Part shown: positions 7,315 through 7,736 of the stretch, piece by piece
How positions within the stretch are numbered: position 1 is the stretch's first letter
Layout: each line of letters opens with the position of its first letter
From: Rhodospirillaceae bacterium
GTDB lineage: Bacteria > Pseudomonadota > Alphaproteobacteria > Thalassobaculales > Thalassobaculaceae
DNA length: 7,736 nucleotides
Assembly: GCA_002730675.1 (NCBI GenBank)
Contig: PCAV01000060.1
Span: forward strand, 6,576-14,311
Direction: 5' to 3'
The notes under the pieces: generated by a model
The model's input: the letters and a program-made list of their open reading frames with translations, nothing else
The model's database searches: none
What the model was told of the DNA's origin: nothing
Position numbers and translations under genes: made by a program

Positions 7315-7736
7315 ATGAAGAACCTAGTTGGTGACGCTGACCATACCGATAATAGCAGGCTTCGCTATAATACCAACATTTTAAAACTTGCGCCGCTTGG
7401 GAGTGAATCTCCTGATAACTTGGTCGAGGCTAAAGGGGTTTGTAGCGTAATTATCGTCTCTTATAAAACCGGTGAAGTTCTACTGGATTGTATTCGCTCA
7501 GTTCTTAGACAGAGCAAACTGCATCAATTGATACTAGTCGATAATGGAAATACAAAACAAACTGTTCAGCAATTGAACGAAATTGCCGACAAAAATCCAA
7601 AATTTGAAATTATAACAGGTCATGGAAACGTTGGGTTCTCAAAGGGCTGTAACCTCGGCGTTAGAAGAGCACGCGGGGAATATATCCTTCTATTAAATCC
7701 AGACTCTATATTACAAATTGATACTCTCATCCCAGC
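7315..7736 (+). CDS. Family 2 glycosyltransferase, N-terminal part (runs off right edge)
   Basis: From the ATG at 7315 (AGGA 6 nt upstream) 140 codons stay open to the window edge. After about 42 poorly conserved, polar residues, a GT-A fold of family GT2 begins: VCSVIIVSYKTGEVLLDCI (42-60), SVLRQ, LILVDNGNT (72-80), GHGNVGFSKGCNLGVRRARG (102-121) and YILLLNPDSIL (123-133). The NVGF-x4-N-x-G block and the LNPD acidic motif are typical of WcaA/rhamnosyltransferase-type GT2 enzymes, which transfer a sugar from a nucleotide donor to a growing glycan on the cytoplasmic face of the membrane. The catalytic base region and any membrane segments lie beyond the edge. It is divergent from rmlCBDA, so dTDP-rhamnose is a reasonable but unproven donor. 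The N-terminal extension before the fold is longer than in minimal GT2 proteins and shows no signal peptide or membrane helix. Confidence 0.88.
   Translation, partial: MKNLVGDADHTDNSRLRYNTNILKLAPLGSESPDNLVEAKGVCSVIIVSYKTGEVLLDCIRSVLRQSKLHQLILVDNGNTKQTVQQLNEIADKNPKFEIITGHGNVGFSKGCNLGVRRARGEYILLLNPDSILQIDTLIP

Overview
The window looks like a chromosomal piece of a free-living, AT-leaning proteobacterium. The protein families and Shine-Dalgarno spacing fit a marine or soil alphaproteobacterium, but nothing here fixes the taxon. I see no rRNA, tRNA, CRISPR array, insertion sequence or phage gene.

Left third (1-3615), small-molecule catabolism. Three genes lie head to tail on the minus strand. 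In transcription order they are a phytanoyl-CoA-dioxygenase-like (PhyH) gene that is broken across three reading frames (2266 to 1483), a class III (CaiB/BaiF, formyl-CoA-transferase-like) CoA transferase whose ATG overlaps the PhyH stop as ATGA (1486 to 293), and the start of a TauD/TfdA-family dioxygenase that runs off the left edge (169 to 1). Divergent from them, across a 212-bp spacer with a 9-bp inverted repeat, is an intact zinc-dependent alcohol dehydrogenase (2479-3615). Two Fe(II)/2-oxoglutarate oxygenase families, an acyl-CoA transferase and a dehydrogenase suggest oxidative breakdown of a carboxylic acid or CoA ester. The substrate cannot be read from the sequence.

Right two thirds (3651-7120), dTDP-L-rhamnose synthesis. 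A complete, tightly packed minus-strand operon is transcribed in the order rmlC, rmlB, rmlD, rmlA, with gaps of 12, 1 and 22 nt. RmlA activates glucose-1-phosphate to dTDP-glucose, RmlB dehydrates it, RmlC epimerises the 4-keto-6-deoxy intermediate and RmlD reduces it to dTDP-L-rhamnose. Divergent from rmlC, after a 194-bp spacer, is the 5' part of a family 2 glycosyltransferase (7315 to the right edge). It resembles rhamnosyltransferase-type enzymes and probably opens a cell-surface polysaccharide locus.

The alcohol dehydrogenase and rmlA converge with only 35 nt between them, which marks the border between the two modules. The most notable feature is the decayed PhyH gene at the head of an otherwise intact catabolic operon. 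I found no convincing wholly new system.
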